Source: Peptococcaceae bacterium 1198_IL3148
GTDB lineage: Bacteria; Bacillota; Desulfotomaculia; Desulfotomaculales; Desulfohalotomaculaceae
Assembly (NCBI GenBank): GCA_036763105.1
Contig: JBAIYS010000013.1
Coordinates: 38,735 to 102,734, forward strand
Length of the DNA: 64,000 nucleotides
Reading direction: 5' to 3'
The notes beneath the pieces were generated by a model that saw nothing but the letters and a program-made list of their open reading frames with translations, was not told the origin of the DNA and made no database searches. The translations under genes and the position numbers were made by a program. Shown piece by piece: positions 1-8,268 of the stretch. Numbering within the stretch: position 1 is the first letter of the stretch; the number at the start of each line of letters is the position of its first letter.

Positions 1-52
1 TTACTGTTTATATTTTTCTAAATTACAACCAAAAAAGTTTTACTCAGTTTGT

Positions 53-81
53 AACAGATTTTGGTACACTCTCATATTGTA
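53..81 (+). promoter_or_regulatory. possible mother-cell sigma-K-type promoter
   Basis: CATATTGTA at 73-81 fits the sigma-K -10 pattern CATAnnnTA. An AAC at 53-55 lies 17 bases upstream, where the short AC-type -35 is expected. It would drive the Cys-rich small protein at 147. Such short motifs occur by chance, so this is only suggestive. Confidence 0.3.
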
Positions 82-85
82 TGAT

Positions 86-112
86 TAGAACTAATCCCGG
101 GATTTAGTTCTA
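86..112 (+). repeat. inverted repeat in leader of the 67-aa gene
   Basis: TAGAACTAA (86-94) and TTAGTTCTA (104-112) are perfect 9-bp arms around a CCCGGG-containing loop. It lies between the putative promoter and the ribosome-binding site of the gene at 147. It could be an operator or an mRNA hairpin. Confidence 0.45.
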
Positions 113-146
113 TGGATTAAGCATATTAAGTAAGGAGGAATTTAGA

Positions 147-350
147 ATGGCTAACGTAGTAGACGCCTTTAAGGATTTTGGAGCAAAAGATTGGAGCCCT
201 GGTTTTCTTACTAGATGCTGCTGCTTATTACTGGCTGGATTCATCATCGGTATCGCCCTCTTCTTCTGCGGCCTACTGGATTTCAAACTGTTAGGTGTAT
301 GGCTCTTCTTAATGCTGGCAATAGCCTGCTGCTGCATGTGCTGGTGCTAA
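147..350 (+). CDS. small cysteine-rich membrane protein, unrecognised
   Basis: This 67-residue protein has a strong AAGGAGG ribosome-binding site 9 bases before its ATG. The N-terminal ~20 residues are polar. They are followed by a CCC cluster and a hydrophobic stretch (about residues 25-62) that should span the membrane once or twice. The C-terminus is exceptionally Cys-rich, ending CCCMCWC. I do not recognise the family. The sigma-K-like motif upstream would place it in the sporulation mother cell, where small Cys-rich proteins can be disulfide-linked coat or cortex components; that is inference. It stands alone, followed by a hairpin and then an unrelated coiled-coil gene. Confidence 0.65.
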   Translation: MANVVDAFKDFGAKDWSPGFLTRCCCLLLAGFIIGIALFFCGLLDFKLLGVWLFLMLAIACCCMCWC

Positions 351-382
351 ATGATTGTTAAGTGATGTGTTAGTCTAACCAC

Positions 383-409
383 TAAGGGCTGCACACTGTG
401 TGGCCCTTA
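383..409 (+). terminator. hairpin downstream of the Cys-rich gene
   Basis: TAAGGGC (383-389) pairs with GCCCTTA (403-409), and CACAC (392-396) pairs with GTGTG (398-402) inside, leaving a small bulge. There is no clear T-tract, so termination is plausible but not certain. Confidence 0.5.
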
Positions 410-461
410 CAACAACTTAATTAGTTAAGCTAATTCAATCCTTGGGAAAGGAGTGACACTG

Positions 462-1034
462 GTGGATGCTAATCAAAGAAAACTTAATGAAACGTTAGAA
501 AAGTTGATGGATAGAATTGAATCCTATCATCGGGAAAAAGACAGTAATGTCAAACAGGCAGCGGCAGTGTTTGCCAAACTGGATACTTTAGTGCAAAGTG
601 TATCTAGATTAGAGGCCCAGGAAAGTGCTGAGGCAAAGCTGGCCAGTAAAATAGATGAAATGACCAGACATATTGACACCATTATCAAACAACAACAAAA
701 ACAAGAAAAACAGGTGGAGTTTGAAGATACTTTGCGCCGAGTTTTGCACGGAGCTAAAATAACCGGTAAAGTCATTGAAAGTGTTGCCAGCAGTGCCGAT
801 GTGTTATTTGATAGTGTATCAAGAATGCTCAAGGACGGTTCCAATAACACACCGGGTTACAGACGGGCTGACACAACCGGTGAAAACTTTGATTTATCAT
901 CCTTTTTAAAACCACTTAATTCGTTAATTCAAGGATTTGCTTCAGTGGGTGCAAGTAGCGCCAGCAGCGGTTATAGTGCCGGCAGCAGAGAAAAAGAGGT
1001 AGAAAAAAAATCCCCTGATGCCGAACTGGAATAG
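462..1034 (+). CDS. coiled-coil protein of unknown function
   Basis: About 190 residues, very rich in Glu, Lys, Gln and Ala. Heptad-like stretches at about residues 1-40 and 50-90 predict a long coiled coil. The second half is less ordered, with Ser/Gly/Ala-rich segments and a charged C-terminus. There is no signal peptide or membrane segment. I chose the GTG at 462 because the AAAGGAG at 446-452 is nine bases upstream; the in-frame GTG at 453 touches that site. The stop lies 16 bases before the subtilisin gene, so the two are probably co-transcribed. No family is recognised; it could be a partner or substrate of the protease, but nothing in the sequence proves this. Confidence 0.7.
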   Translation: MDANQRKLNETLEKLMDRIESYHREKDSNVKQAAAVFAKLDTLVQSVSRLEAQESAEAKLASKIDEMTRHIDTIIKQQQKQEKQVEFEDTLRRVLHGAKITGKVIESVASSADVLFDSVSRMLKDGSNNTPGYRRADTTGENFDLSSFLKPLNSLIQGFASVGASSASSGYSAGSREKEVEKKSPDAELE

Positions 1035-1050
1035 CTAGAGGTGTAATCAG

Positions 1051-2154
1051 GTGGAGAAAATTATTGTTTTCAAGGCGCCGGTCTTTAACCGACACGGAAT
1101 GGTTCCAGCACTGTCCCGCTTATTGAGTAGGTCTGGAGCAGAGCGTATACAGTCACTACCATTGATTAACGGTATCCTTTGCCATCTGCCCCAACAATTC
1201 AATGAAAAGACAATCAAAGATGCCCCCGAAGTGTTAGCGCTGGAAGATAATGTGCGTGTCAAGCTGAGACCTTTTACGCTGGAGAGAAGGTGGCCGTTTT
1301 TTGCAAATCCCTGGAAAAAAGATCAGGTTATACCCTGGGGGGTCGATAGAATTGGTGCCAACAAAGTTTGGAATTACTCCAGGGGTGAAAACGTCAGGGT
1401 GGCAGTGCTGGACAGTGGAATAGATTTAGACCACCCAGACCTGGTTAAAAACATAAAGGGTGGGATCAATATATTGAATCAAACCCCAATCCCAGAGGAT
1501 GATAACGGCCATGGAACCCATGTTGCCGGAACTATAGCCGCTGAAGACAATGCCACCGGTGTGGTGGGCGTTGCGCCGGCGGTTGATATATATGCCGTAA
1601 AGATAATTGACAATAACGGCGATGGAACATTGGCCGATATTATTAAGGGCATAGATTGGTGTATTAGAAATAGAATGCAAATTGCTAATTTGAGTGTGGG
1701 CACAGATCGCCAGCTAGTCAGTTTAAAAGTTGCCGTGACAAATGCCTATCGGGCAGGTTTAATTATGGTAAGTGCCGCAGGCAACGATGGTATTAATAAC
1801 TCAGTTGATTTCCCCGGTGCTTATCCAGAGGTAATTTCGGTTGGTGCGGTGGACCAACATAACCAACTGGCACCCTTTTCCAGTCGTGGTCCGGAAGTGA
1901 CGGTGATAGCTCCTGGCTCGGGTATCTATTCAACATCTTTAAATGGCACTTTTTTAAGATTAAGCGGCACATCGATGGCCACCCCCCATGTTACTGGTTT
2001 AATAGCGTTGGCATTAAAAATGAATCCACGCATTACCACCAATAAATTAATTGAAATGTTTAAGCAAACCTGTGACAAGTTGCAGCTTACTAGTAGCGAA
2101 CAGGGCTTTGGCTTAATTAATGCAGAAAGATTTTTACAGGCGGTGCTTAAGTAA
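1051..2154 (+). CDS. subtilisin-like serine protease (S8), intracellular type
   Basis: A 367-residue peptidase S8. The full catalytic machinery is visible: Asp121 in DSGID, His154 in HGTHVAG, oxyanion Asn245 in AAGN and Ser308 in GTSMATPH. About 100 residues precede the catalytic domain without a signal peptide or hydrophobic core. This suggests a cytoplasmic enzyme of the intracellular subtilisin kind rather than an exported one. Intracellular subtilisins degrade cell proteins in stationary phase and sporulation. The GTG start at 1051 follows an AGAGGTG site. It lies directly behind the coiled-coil gene and is followed by a terminator-like hairpin. The assignment to S8 is firm; the cellular role is inferred. 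Confidence 0.93.
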   Translation: MEKIIVFKAPVFNRHGMVPALSRLLSRSGAERIQSLPLINGILCHLPQQFNEKTIKDAPEVLALEDNVRVKLRPFTLERRWPFFANPWKKDQVIPWGVDRIGANKVWNYSRGENVRVAVLDSGIDLDHPDLVKNIKGGINILNQTPIPEDDNGHGTHVAGTIAAEDNATGVVGVAPAVDIYAVKIIDNNGDGTLADIIKGIDWCIRNRMQIANLSVGTDRQLVSLKVAVTNAYRAGLIMVSAAGNDGINNSVDFPGAYPEVISVGAVDQHNQLAPFSSRGPEVTVIAPGSGIYSTSLNGTFLRLSGTSMATPHVTGLIALALKMNPRITTNKLIEMFKQTCDKLQLTSSEQGFGLINAERFLQAVLK

Positions 2155-2163
2155 TGTGTTTGT

Positions 2164-2208
2164 AAATTTCTAAGTGGCTTCAACTAAGGAGAACTTAGGA
2201 ATTTTTGT
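2164..2208 (+). terminator. terminator after the subtilisin gene
   Basis: CTAAGT and ACTTAG arms, extended by AAATT and AATTT with one mismatch, are followed by a short T run. This is consistent with an intrinsic terminator. Confidence 0.55.
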
Positions 2209-2287
2209 TTATTGGCATTTGTTTAGAATAATTCTTGCTCCAACGGAAAAAATAGCTATGTAAAAATATATTAGGAGGTGACAAATT

Positions 2288-2503
2288 TTGCCTCAAGAAA
2301 CTTTCAAAGTAGGCGGGTTATTTAACCAAGAAGAGAAAGAAGAAATTGAGTCTTACCTAAGTCAGGTTGATGGCGTTAAAAACGTCCAAGCTAGCCTGGC
2401 AGATAAAAGTGTCACTATAGACTATGACTCTTCAGTGGTGGAGATGAATTGGTTAAAAAGAACTTTACAGTCTTTAGGACACGATACTAACGTGATCAAT
2501 TAA
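2288..2503 (+). CDS. heavy-metal-associated-domain-like protein lacking CxxC
   Basis: A 71-residue protein with a TTG start behind a GGAGGTG site. The pattern FKVGGL near the N-terminus, then EIESYLSQVDGVKNVQASL, SVTIDYD and LKRTLQSLGHD matches the beta-alpha-beta-beta-alpha-beta ferredoxin-like fold of HMA metal chaperones (CopZ, MerP). The metal-binding CxxC that should sit in the first loop is replaced by LFNQ, and the protein has no cysteine. It therefore keeps the fold but should not bind copper in the usual way. It is monocistronic, with its own hairpin downstream. Function unknown. Confidence 0.75.
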   Translation: MPQETFKVGGLFNQEEKEEIESYLSQVDGVKNVQASLADKSVTIDYDSSVVEMNWLKRTLQSLGHDTNVIN

Positions 2504-2504
2504 G

Positions 2505-2527
2505 GCAGGCTGTCAAGCCTGCTTTCA
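2505..2527 (+). terminator. short terminator hairpin
   Basis: GCAGGCT (2505-2511) and AGCCTGC (2516-2522) form a tight stem with a 4-base loop followed by TTTC. It starts two bases after the stop codon at 2503. Confidence 0.6.
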
Positions 2528-2544
2528 GTTTTAGGGGGAAACTT

Positions 2545-2997
2545 ATGGATGGTAAAATACTTGCTCTAATCGTTGCTGCTGTGTCGGGAATGGCCATGGC
2601 CTTGCAGGGCACGTTAAACTCGGCCCTAGGCAAAGTGATTGGTTTATGGGAAACCACGCTGGTGGTGCACTTTATAGGTGCTGGCATAGTGGCGGTGTTA
2701 ATTTTTGGATTTAAAGGGGGCGCCAGCGATTTAGATAAGTGGTTACAGGCACCTTGGTATACATATTTGGGGGCGGTGCTCAGTATTGTGATTATTTATG
2801 CCGTTGCCCGTAGCATGCCAGTGGTCGGTGTGGCACCGGCAACAACGGCCATCATCCTAGGGCAAGTGCTTACCGCCAGTATAATTGACCATTTGGGTTT
2901 GTTTGGCGTCAGCCGCATTCCCTTTAGTTGGCATCGCATTGCCGGCACATTATTGATGGCTGGTGGAGCTTGGTTATTGCTTTTTAAAGGAAAATAA
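2545..2997 (+). CDS. YdcZ/DUF606-type DMT-family membrane protein
   Basis: A 150-residue, almost wholly hydrophobic protein with about five transmembrane segments. The opening GMAMALQGTLNSALGK and the later APATTAIILGQVLTASIIDHLG motif are typical of the YdcZ (DUF606) branch of the drug/metabolite transporter superfamily. These are half-size proteins, often encoded as pairs; here there is only one gene. The substrate is not predictable. The ATG is preceded by a GGGGG-containing ribosome-binding site. Confidence 0.8.
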   Translation: MDGKILALIVAAVSGMAMALQGTLNSALGKVIGLWETTLVVHFIGAGIVAVLIFGFKGGASDLDKWLQAPWYTYLGAVLSIVIIYAVARSMPVVGVAPATTAIILGQVLTASIIDHLGLFGVSRIPFSWHRIAGTLLMAGGAWLLLFKGK

Positions 2998-3000
2998 AGT

Positions 3001-3032
3001 GGGGCATCCCTGGCAGCAGCTGGGGGTGCCCA
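3001..3032. terminator. terminator between convergent genes
   Basis: GGGCATCCC and GGGGGTGCCC arms form an imperfect stem between the convergent YdcZ-type and L,D-transpeptidase genes. It could serve either strand. Confidence 0.5.
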
Positions 3033-3046
3033 TTTATTATCAGCCT

Positions 3047-3760
3047 TTAAAAACTAAATTTTCCTTGGGGTATAAAAATTTTTTGCCCCGGGTAAATTTG
3101 GTTTGGGTTTTCCAGCGAGTTGCTATTGATTAATAGTTGTACTGGCATTCCAAAACGCCGAGCTATCGTCCAGAGGGTGTCACCGGGGATAACTTGATAA
3201 TAAAATCCCCGTGGTGATGCCGCTGGTGGGTCCGGTTCCGGCTGCAGTTCCGGTCCCACCAACTCTTCCATTAATGGTTCTGCCGCTGCCATTGGTTCCG
3301 CCATCAAATCCTCAGGTAAATCTTCAGTGCCTTGATCAACGTCATTGGTAATTGCCAAAGGTTGCTCCTGGGTGATAGGTTGATCATCAATGGCCTTTGG
3401 TTTCTCCGCCACCACAAAAACCGGAGTATTGATGTTGACTAAAGAAAAAATTTGTTCGATGTCCCCATTGGCCATTTTAATACAGCCAATTGCGCTGCCC
3501 AGGGCCGATGGAACATTGGTACCATGAATTCCATAATTATTTTGGGCCACCGACAGACCCAGCCAGCGGGTTCCCCAAACTCCTCCGGGATTGACAATTT
3601 TATTAACTATTTTATATTTTCCGGTGGGAGCTGCCCCTTTGCCCAAAGCAATGTTATATGTTTTAACCAGTCGGCTACCCCGATATAAGGCTAAGGTTTT
3701 ACTGAAAGTGTTAACTAAAATATATTTTCCGGCCTTTATACCAACATCGTTCAATTGCAT
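3047..3760 (-). CDS. L,D-transpeptidase (YkuD) with C-terminal LysM
   Basis: A 237-residue protein on the minus strand. Residues 10-118 form a YkuD L,D-transpeptidase domain with the signature His79 (IHGTN) and nucleophile Cys93 (SAIGCIKM). A Pro/Glu-rich acidic linker follows (about 120-185). A LysM peptidoglycan-binding domain closes the protein (about 188-234: YQVIPGDTLWTIARRF to YPGQKIFIP). Such enzymes make 3-3 crosslinks or attach proteins to peptidoglycan, and in spore formers they often act on the spore cortex or envelope. No signal peptide is visible, which is usual for several spore-associated YkuD proteins but leaves localisation open. Confidence 0.9.
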   Translation of the reverse strand: MQLNDVGIKAGKYILVNTFSKTLALYRGSRLVKTYNIALGKGAAPTGKYKIVNKIVNPGGVWGTRWLGLSVAQNNYGIHGTNVPSALGSAIGCIKMANGDIEQIFSLVNINTPVFVVAEKPKAIDDQPITQEQPLAITNDVDQGTEDLPEDLMAEPMAAAEPLMEELVGPELQPEPDPPAASPRGFYYQVIPGDTLWTIARRFGMPVQLLINSNSLENPNQIYPGQKIFIPQGKFSF

Positions 3761-3926
3761 CCTCCCCCTATATATTTTGGATAAACATGGTTATATTAAG
3801 AATATATGTGCGTCATAGTAAAAAATTACTTTTTATTATGAATTCTGTTGTAATCTGTGTTTAGTGCAGGAAATTAGTTGTCCGCCAGCCAATTATTGCA
3901 TGTAGACTACGGTAGGGGGGAAATAA

Positions 3927-4772
3927 TTGAACATAAGCGTCAAAGCACATGCTAAGATAAACCTTACGCTAAAGGTAATGGGCAAAAGAGCAGATGGTTA
4001 TCATGAGTTGGAAACCATTATGCAAACCATTGCCTTGCATGATGTATTAACTTTTTCCGCACACCAACACCAAATAAAGCTATCTGTGGCCGGCATGGCG
4101 CCGCTGGGTGAAGACAATTTGGTTTATCGGGCTGCTGAGTTAGTTCGAGAATACAGCGGCTGCCAAAGCGGAGTGGAAATTGAGTTGGTCAAAAATATCC
4201 CCATGGCTGCTGGTTTGGCCGGGGGATCCACTGACGCGGCGGCCACGTTATTGGGTTTAAACAAACTTTGGCATTTAAACTTGGATTTTAAGCAATTATT
4301 ATATTTAGCTGAAAAATTAGGGGCCGATGTACCCTTTTGTCTGCTGGGGGGTACAGCTTTAGCTAAAGGCAAGGGAGAAAGGCTTACACCTTTGGGGACG
4401 CCTGCCCCCATGGGAGTGGTATTGGTTAAACCTCCCTTTGGGGTTTCCACTGCCGATGTTTTTCAACGGTTTTCCGGTGCCCAACTGGGTAACAGACCCG
4501 ACACCCAGGCCATGATTGCTGCCTTAAACAAAGGGATGTTGGCAGATATAACTAGACATTTAGCTAATGATTTGGAGTATGTGACGTTGGAAATGTATCC
4601 GCAACTGAGGGAGATTAAAGAACAACTGACACTGGCAGGGGCCAGCGGGGTATTAATGTCAGGCAGTGGCCCCACCATATTTGCCCTCACTGGCGATAGG
4701 CAACGGGCGGAACAGGTGGCCGCCAAGTTAAAGCTACCGGAGACGCAGATTATTGTTACCACCACCGGGTGA
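3927..4772 (+). CDS. ispE: 4-diphosphocytidyl-2-C-methyl-D-erythritol kinase
   Basis: IspE phosphorylates CDP-methylerythritol at the 2-hydroxyl in the MEP isoprenoid pathway. At 281 residues it is of normal length. The GHMP-kinase motifs are clear: KINLTLKVMGKRADGYHEL at the N-terminus, PMAAGLAGGSTDAAA (the ATP-binding glycine loop) near residue 90, and MSGSGPTIFAL near the C-terminus. It uses a TTG start behind GGGGGG. In Bacillus the same gene lies upstream of purR and spoVG, so the placement is conserved. Confidence 0.97.
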   Translation: MNISVKAHAKINLTLKVMGKRADGYHELETIMQTIALHDVLTFSAHQHQIKLSVAGMAPLGEDNLVYRAAELVREYSGCQSGVEIELVKNIPMAAGLAGGSTDAAATLLGLNKLWHLNLDFKQLLYLAEKLGADVPFCLLGGTALAKGKGERLTPLGTPAPMGVVLVKPPFGVSTADVFQRFSGAQLGNRPDTQAMIAALNKGMLADITRHLANDLEYVTLEMYPQLREIKEQLTLAGASGVLMSGSGPTIFALTGDRQRAEQVAAKLKLPETQIIVTTTG

Positions 4773-4854
4773 TGTATTTCCATTTAAAAAAATGCAGGAA
4801 TTACAATAATAATAGCTAATTATTACCAAATAATAGTATATAGGAGGTCAATGC

Positions 4855-5553
4855 ATGAGTAATGAACCTAGGTTGGTACCGATAAAGTTAGATAACTATA
4901 AACCTTTAAGGGAAATTGTCTTTGAGACGCTGAGGGACGCCATTATTACTGGTAAACTTCGTCCCGGCGAAAGATTAATGGAAATTCAACTGGCAGAGGA
5001 AATGGGCGTTAGCCGGACTCCAGTCAGGGAAGCTATCCGCAAGTTGGAGTTGGAAGACTTTGTGGTGATGGTACCCCGTAAAGGGGCTTATGTGGCGGGG
5101 GTGTCGTTGAAAGACATTGCCGATGTGTTTGAAGTGCGGGCGGCATTGGAAGGATTGGCCGCCAGTCTGGCTGCCGAGAGAATTACTGATGAAGAACTGG
5201 ATATGATGGAGCGGTCAATTGTATCTATCAATGAAGTTTCCCAGGGTGAAAATATAGATAAAGTGGTGGAAAGTGACATTGATTTTCACGATTTATTATA
5301 TCGGGCTGCCCGCAACGAAAAACTGATTAGCATTATTACCAACCTTAAGGAACAATTACAAAGGTTTAGGGCCACTTCGCTGGCCGTTACCGGTCGTACC
5401 AAAATTGCGGTGGAAGAACACAAGCAAATCGTAGAGGCATTATCGGAGCGGAACGCAGAATTGGCCAGGGAATTGGCTCAGCAACATATCGAAAATGCAG
5501 AGAATGTATTTTTGGCATCTTTAGAAGAGGCGAAGGGATCTGTTGAGGAATGA
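4855..5553 (+). CDS. GntR-family (FadR/FCD subfamily) transcriptional regulator
   Basis: A 232-residue regulator. Residues 15-80 form a winged-helix GntR domain (LREIVFETLRDAIITGKLRPGERL, then AEEMGVSRTPVREAIRKLE). Residues 90-220 form an all-helical FCD effector domain with DFHDLLYRAARN, whose Asp and His residues usually bind a metal in this family. The ligand is unknown. The stop overlaps the ATG of the next gene in an ATGA arrangement, so the two are translationally coupled. A GGAGGT site precedes its ATG. Confidence 0.92.
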   Translation: MSNEPRLVPIKLDNYKPLREIVFETLRDAIITGKLRPGERLMEIQLAEEMGVSRTPVREAIRKLELEDFVVMVPRKGAYVAGVSLKDIADVFEVRAALEGLAASLAAERITDEELDMMERSIVSINEVSQGENIDKVVESDIDFHDLLYRAARNEKLISIITNLKEQLQRFRATSLAVTGRTKIAVEEHKQIVEALSERNAELARELAQQHIENAENVFLASLEEAKGSVEE

Positions 5554-6314
5554 TTGATGCGCTGGTTCTGGCCGGCAGTCCCAATGATGGACGGCTAAAG
5601 AGTTGCAGCACTGCTGAATATGAAGCATTAATTCCCATTGGCAACAAAGCCATGGTGGAATATGTGGTATCGGCATTGATAAAATCCCGAAATATCAATC
5701 GCATAGTTATTGTAGGCCCGAAAGAACTGGCGTCTGTTTTTAGTGGTTTACCGATTAAAATAGTTGAGTCCCAGGGCAAAATGATGGACAATTTATATTC
5801 TGGGTTAACGAACTTGTCAGATAGTGAGCGGACTTTGGTGGTCACCGCGGACATCCCCCTGGTGACTGCCAAAATACTGGATGACTTTTTGTCACTATGC
5901 GGAGACAAAAAAAGTGATCTATACTACCCGGTGGTGCCTAAAGCCACAGTTAGTGAAAAGTTTCCTTCGGTAACGCGAACCTATGTCAAATTAAAGGACG
6001 GCGTGTTTACCGGAGGCAATGTGTTTTTAGTCAACCCATCGGTGGTACCTAAGTGTCTGGAAAAGGGACAGCAATTTGTTGACCTGAGAAAAAGTCCGGT
6101 AAAACTGTGCAAAATGTTGGGGCTGGGGTTTTTAATTAAGTTTCTTAGTCGACGCTTGTCGCTAAAGGAAGTTGAACGGAAGGCCTCATTGTTATTTGGC
6201 ATTAAAGGCCAGGCAGTGATTTGTCATCATCCAGAGGTGGGGCTAGATATAGATAAGCCCAGTGACCTAACGATGGCGGTGGAAAGCTTGGGTGCTAATG
6301 TCAATGTTAATTAG
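5550..6314 (+). CDS. MobA-like nucleotidyltransferase family protein
   Basis: A 254-residue NTP-transferase fold. It opens with DALVLAGSPNDGR, a variant of the LAGG NTP-binding loop, and has VVTADIPLVT carrying the metal-binding aspartate. Later motifs are GGNVFLVNP and EVGLDIDKPSDL, typical of sugar-phosphate or molybdenum-cofactor cytidylyl/guanylyltransferase relatives. The product is not predictable. It overlaps the upstream GntR gene by four bases. It sits upstream of spoVG and glmU and may be a degenerate relative of such uridylyltransferases. Confidence 0.85.
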   Translation: MIDALVLAGSPNDGRLKSCSTAEYEALIPIGNKAMVEYVVSALIKSRNINRIVIVGPKELASVFSGLPIKIVESQGKMMDNLYSGLTNLSDSERTLVVTADIPLVTAKILDDFLSLCGDKKSDLYYPVVPKATVSEKFPSVTRTYVKLKDGVFTGGNVFLVNPSVVPKCLEKGQQFVDLRKSPVKLCKMLGLGFLIKFLSRRLSLKEVERKASLLFGIKGQAVICHHPEVGLDIDKPSDLTMAVESLGANVNVN

Positions 6315-6367
6315 TAATAGCGATGTTAATAAATATAGGAATATTTTTCTAAAAAAAATGGAAAAAA

Positions 6368-6396
6368 GCAGGAGTTTTTACTTTAATGAAGAAAAG
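6368..6396 (+). promoter_or_regulatory. sigma-H-like promoter for spoVG
   Basis: GCAGGAGTT (6368-6376) fits the sigma-H -35 RnAGGAwWW except at the seventh position. After 11 bases comes GAAGAAAAG, close to RnnGAATww. B. subtilis spoVG is a classical sigma-H gene, which supports the call. Confidence 0.5.
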
Positions 6397-6444
6397 GAAA
6401 AATAGCACAAAACATCGGCATATAGAAGGTGGTGAATAAAGAGC

Positions 6445-6714
6445 ATGCATGTAACAGATGTTCGCATTCGTAAGATTCTTCCCGACGGCAAAATGAAGGC
6501 CATTGTGTCCGTTACATTAAATGACATGTTTGTCATTCATAATGTTAAGGTGGTGGAAGGTCAAAACGGTCTATTTGTTGCTATGCCCAGCAGTAAAACT
6601 CCCAGCGGAGAATATCGTGACATAGCACACCCAATTAATGCTGAGGCTAGAGAGATTATTCAATCAGCAGTCCTGGATGCATATCATTCAGTGAACAATT
6701 CGCAAGCAATTTAG
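6445..6714 (+). CDS. spoVG: septation/sporulation RNA-binding regulator SpoVG
   Basis: 89 residues, the normal family length. [11 protein letters not shown] and the central [31 protein letters not shown] and the [12 protein letters not shown] segment are the SpoVG hallmarks. SpoVG is a small nucleic-acid-binding protein that affects septation, cortex formation and virulence or stress genes in Firmicutes. It is monocistronic here, between a sigma-H-like promoter and an intrinsic terminator, and lies upstream of glmU as in Bacillus. Confidence 0.97.
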   Translation: MHVTDVRIRKILPDGKMKAIVSVTLNDMFVIHNVKVVEGQNGLFVAMPSSKTPSGEYRDIAHPINAEAREIIQSAVLDAYHSVNNSQAI

Positions 6715-6730
6715 ATATTTTTAACCTTGA

Positions 6731-6754
6731 GGGAGCAGATATGCTCCCTTTTGC
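6731..6754 (+). terminator. spoVG terminator
   Basis: GGGAGCA (6731-6737) and TGCTCCC (6742-6748) form a tight 7-bp stem followed by TTTTGCGTTTTT. Confidence 0.75.
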
Positions 6755-6878
6755 GTTTTTTACGGATTATATTCCATAATAATGTCAAAATATAAAGGAA
6801 TATGTTACAATTATGTTGAATTTATTATGGTCTTATTGAAATATTATTATTTTAAAGTAAACTAAAGGAGGATCCCGA

Positions 6879-8246
6879 ATGCGGCTTGCAACTGTTGTTT
6901 TGGCAGCAGGTAAAGGTACACGAATGAAATCTGCTTTGCCAAAGGTTTTACACCCAGTGGGCGGTAAGCCGATGTTAGGACATGTGCTCGATGCTGTTGT
7001 TAAGGCTGGTTCGGAGAAAACAGTGGTGGTGGCAGGTTTTGGTGCCCAGCAGGTGGAGGAGTATTTAAACGGAGCGGCTGAAGTGGTATATCAACAAGAA
7101 CAGCTGGGAACGGCCCATGCACTAATGCAGGCTGCGGACACATTGAAGGATTTCCCGGGACATGTGTTGGTGGTTTGTGGGGATACACCGCTAATAACAG
7201 CCGAAACCTTGGCGCAACTGGTGAAACAACATCTGGATAACCAAGCAGCGGCCACGGTGTTAACCGCTATGATGGAAGACCCCACCGGCTATGGACGGGT
7301 GATTAGAGATGACCAGGGTAGAGTTGACCGGATTGTGGAACAAAGGGATGGTTCGCCCGAAGAGTTGGCAGTTAAGGAGATCAACACTGGTTTCTACTGC
7401 TTTGCGGTGCCGGGTTTGTTTGAAACTTTGTCCCAAATTTCATCTAAAAATGCCCAAGGGGAGTACTACCTGACAGATATTATTGAAATATATAACCGTC
7501 AAAGTAAGCTGATTACCGCCAGTGTCTGTAATGACCCCGATGAAGTGATGGGTATCAATAGCCGGCGGCAGTTGGCCGTTGCGGAGAATATATTGCGGGC
7601 CCAAGTGCTGGGGCGGTTGATGGATGATGGGGTGACAATTATTGATCCCGCCACCACCTATGTGGACAGCACCGTTGCGGTGGAACCGGATACCATCCTA
7701 TATCCCGGCACAATAATAGAGGGCACCACCGTCATTGGCCAAGGTTCACTGATTGGTCCCCATAGCAGAATAGTTAATACCACCATTGGGGAACACTGCC
7801 AAGTACAATACTCAGTGTTGCTGGACAGTGAAGTGGATGCCAGTTGTAACATCGGTCCCTTTGCTTATATTCGTCCCGGCACCAAAATTGGTGTAGGGGT
7901 TAAAGTCGGTGACTTTGTGGAGATTAAGAAATCAATTGTGGGCAATAACAGCAAAGTGCCACATTTATCATATATAGGCGACACCATTATTGGAAAAAAT
8001 GTTAATATAGGTGCTGGTACCATTACTTGTAACTATGACGGAACCAATAAGCACCAGACCATTATTGAGGATGGAGCATTTATTGGTAGCAATGCCAATC
8101 TGGTGGCACCGGTTAAGGTTGGAGGCGGAGCCATAGTGGCGGCTGGGTCAACCATTACCCAAGACGTGCCCGGTGGTGCGTTGGCAGTGGCCAGAGAGCG
8201 GCAAGTTAACAAGCAAGATTGGGTAAATAATAAAAATAATAAATAA
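6879..8246 (+). CDS. glmU: bifunctional UDP-GlcNAc pyrophosphorylase/GlcN-1-P acetyltransferase
   Basis: 455 residues, the usual length. The N-terminal pyrophosphorylase domain opens with [13 protein letters not shown] and contains GTAHAL and VVCGDTPL. From about residue 250 the left-handed beta-helix of hexapeptide repeats begins, with the acetyltransferase motif [12 protein letters not shown] and the conserved [13 protein letters not shown]. It makes UDP-N-acetylglucosamine for peptidoglycan. It forms an operon-like pair with prs, 22 bases downstream, as in Bacillus (gcaD-prs). Confidence 0.98.
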   Translation: MRLATVVLAAGKGTRMKSALPKVLHPVGGKPMLGHVLDAVVKAGSEKTVVVAGFGAQQVEEYLNGAAEVVYQQEQLGTAHALMQAADTLKDFPGHVLVVCGDTPLITAETLAQLVKQHLDNQAAATVLTAMMEDPTGYGRVIRDDQGRVDRIVEQRDGSPEELAVKEINTGFYCFAVPGLFETLSQISSKNAQGEYYLTDIIEIYNRQSKLITASVCNDPDEVMGINSRRQLAVAENILRAQVLGRLMDDGVTIIDPATTYVDSTVAVEPDTILYPGTIIEGTTVIGQGSLIGPHSRIVNTTIGEHCQVQYSVLLDSEVDASCNIGPFAYIRPGTKIGVGVKVGDFVEIKKSIVGNNSKVPHLSYIGDTIIGKNVNIGAGTITCNYDGTNKHQTIIEDGAFIGSNANLVAPVKVGGGAIVAAGSTITQDVPGGALAVARERQVNKQDWVNNKNNK

Positions 8247-8268
8247 AGCATTTTGGGGGTATTTTTTA

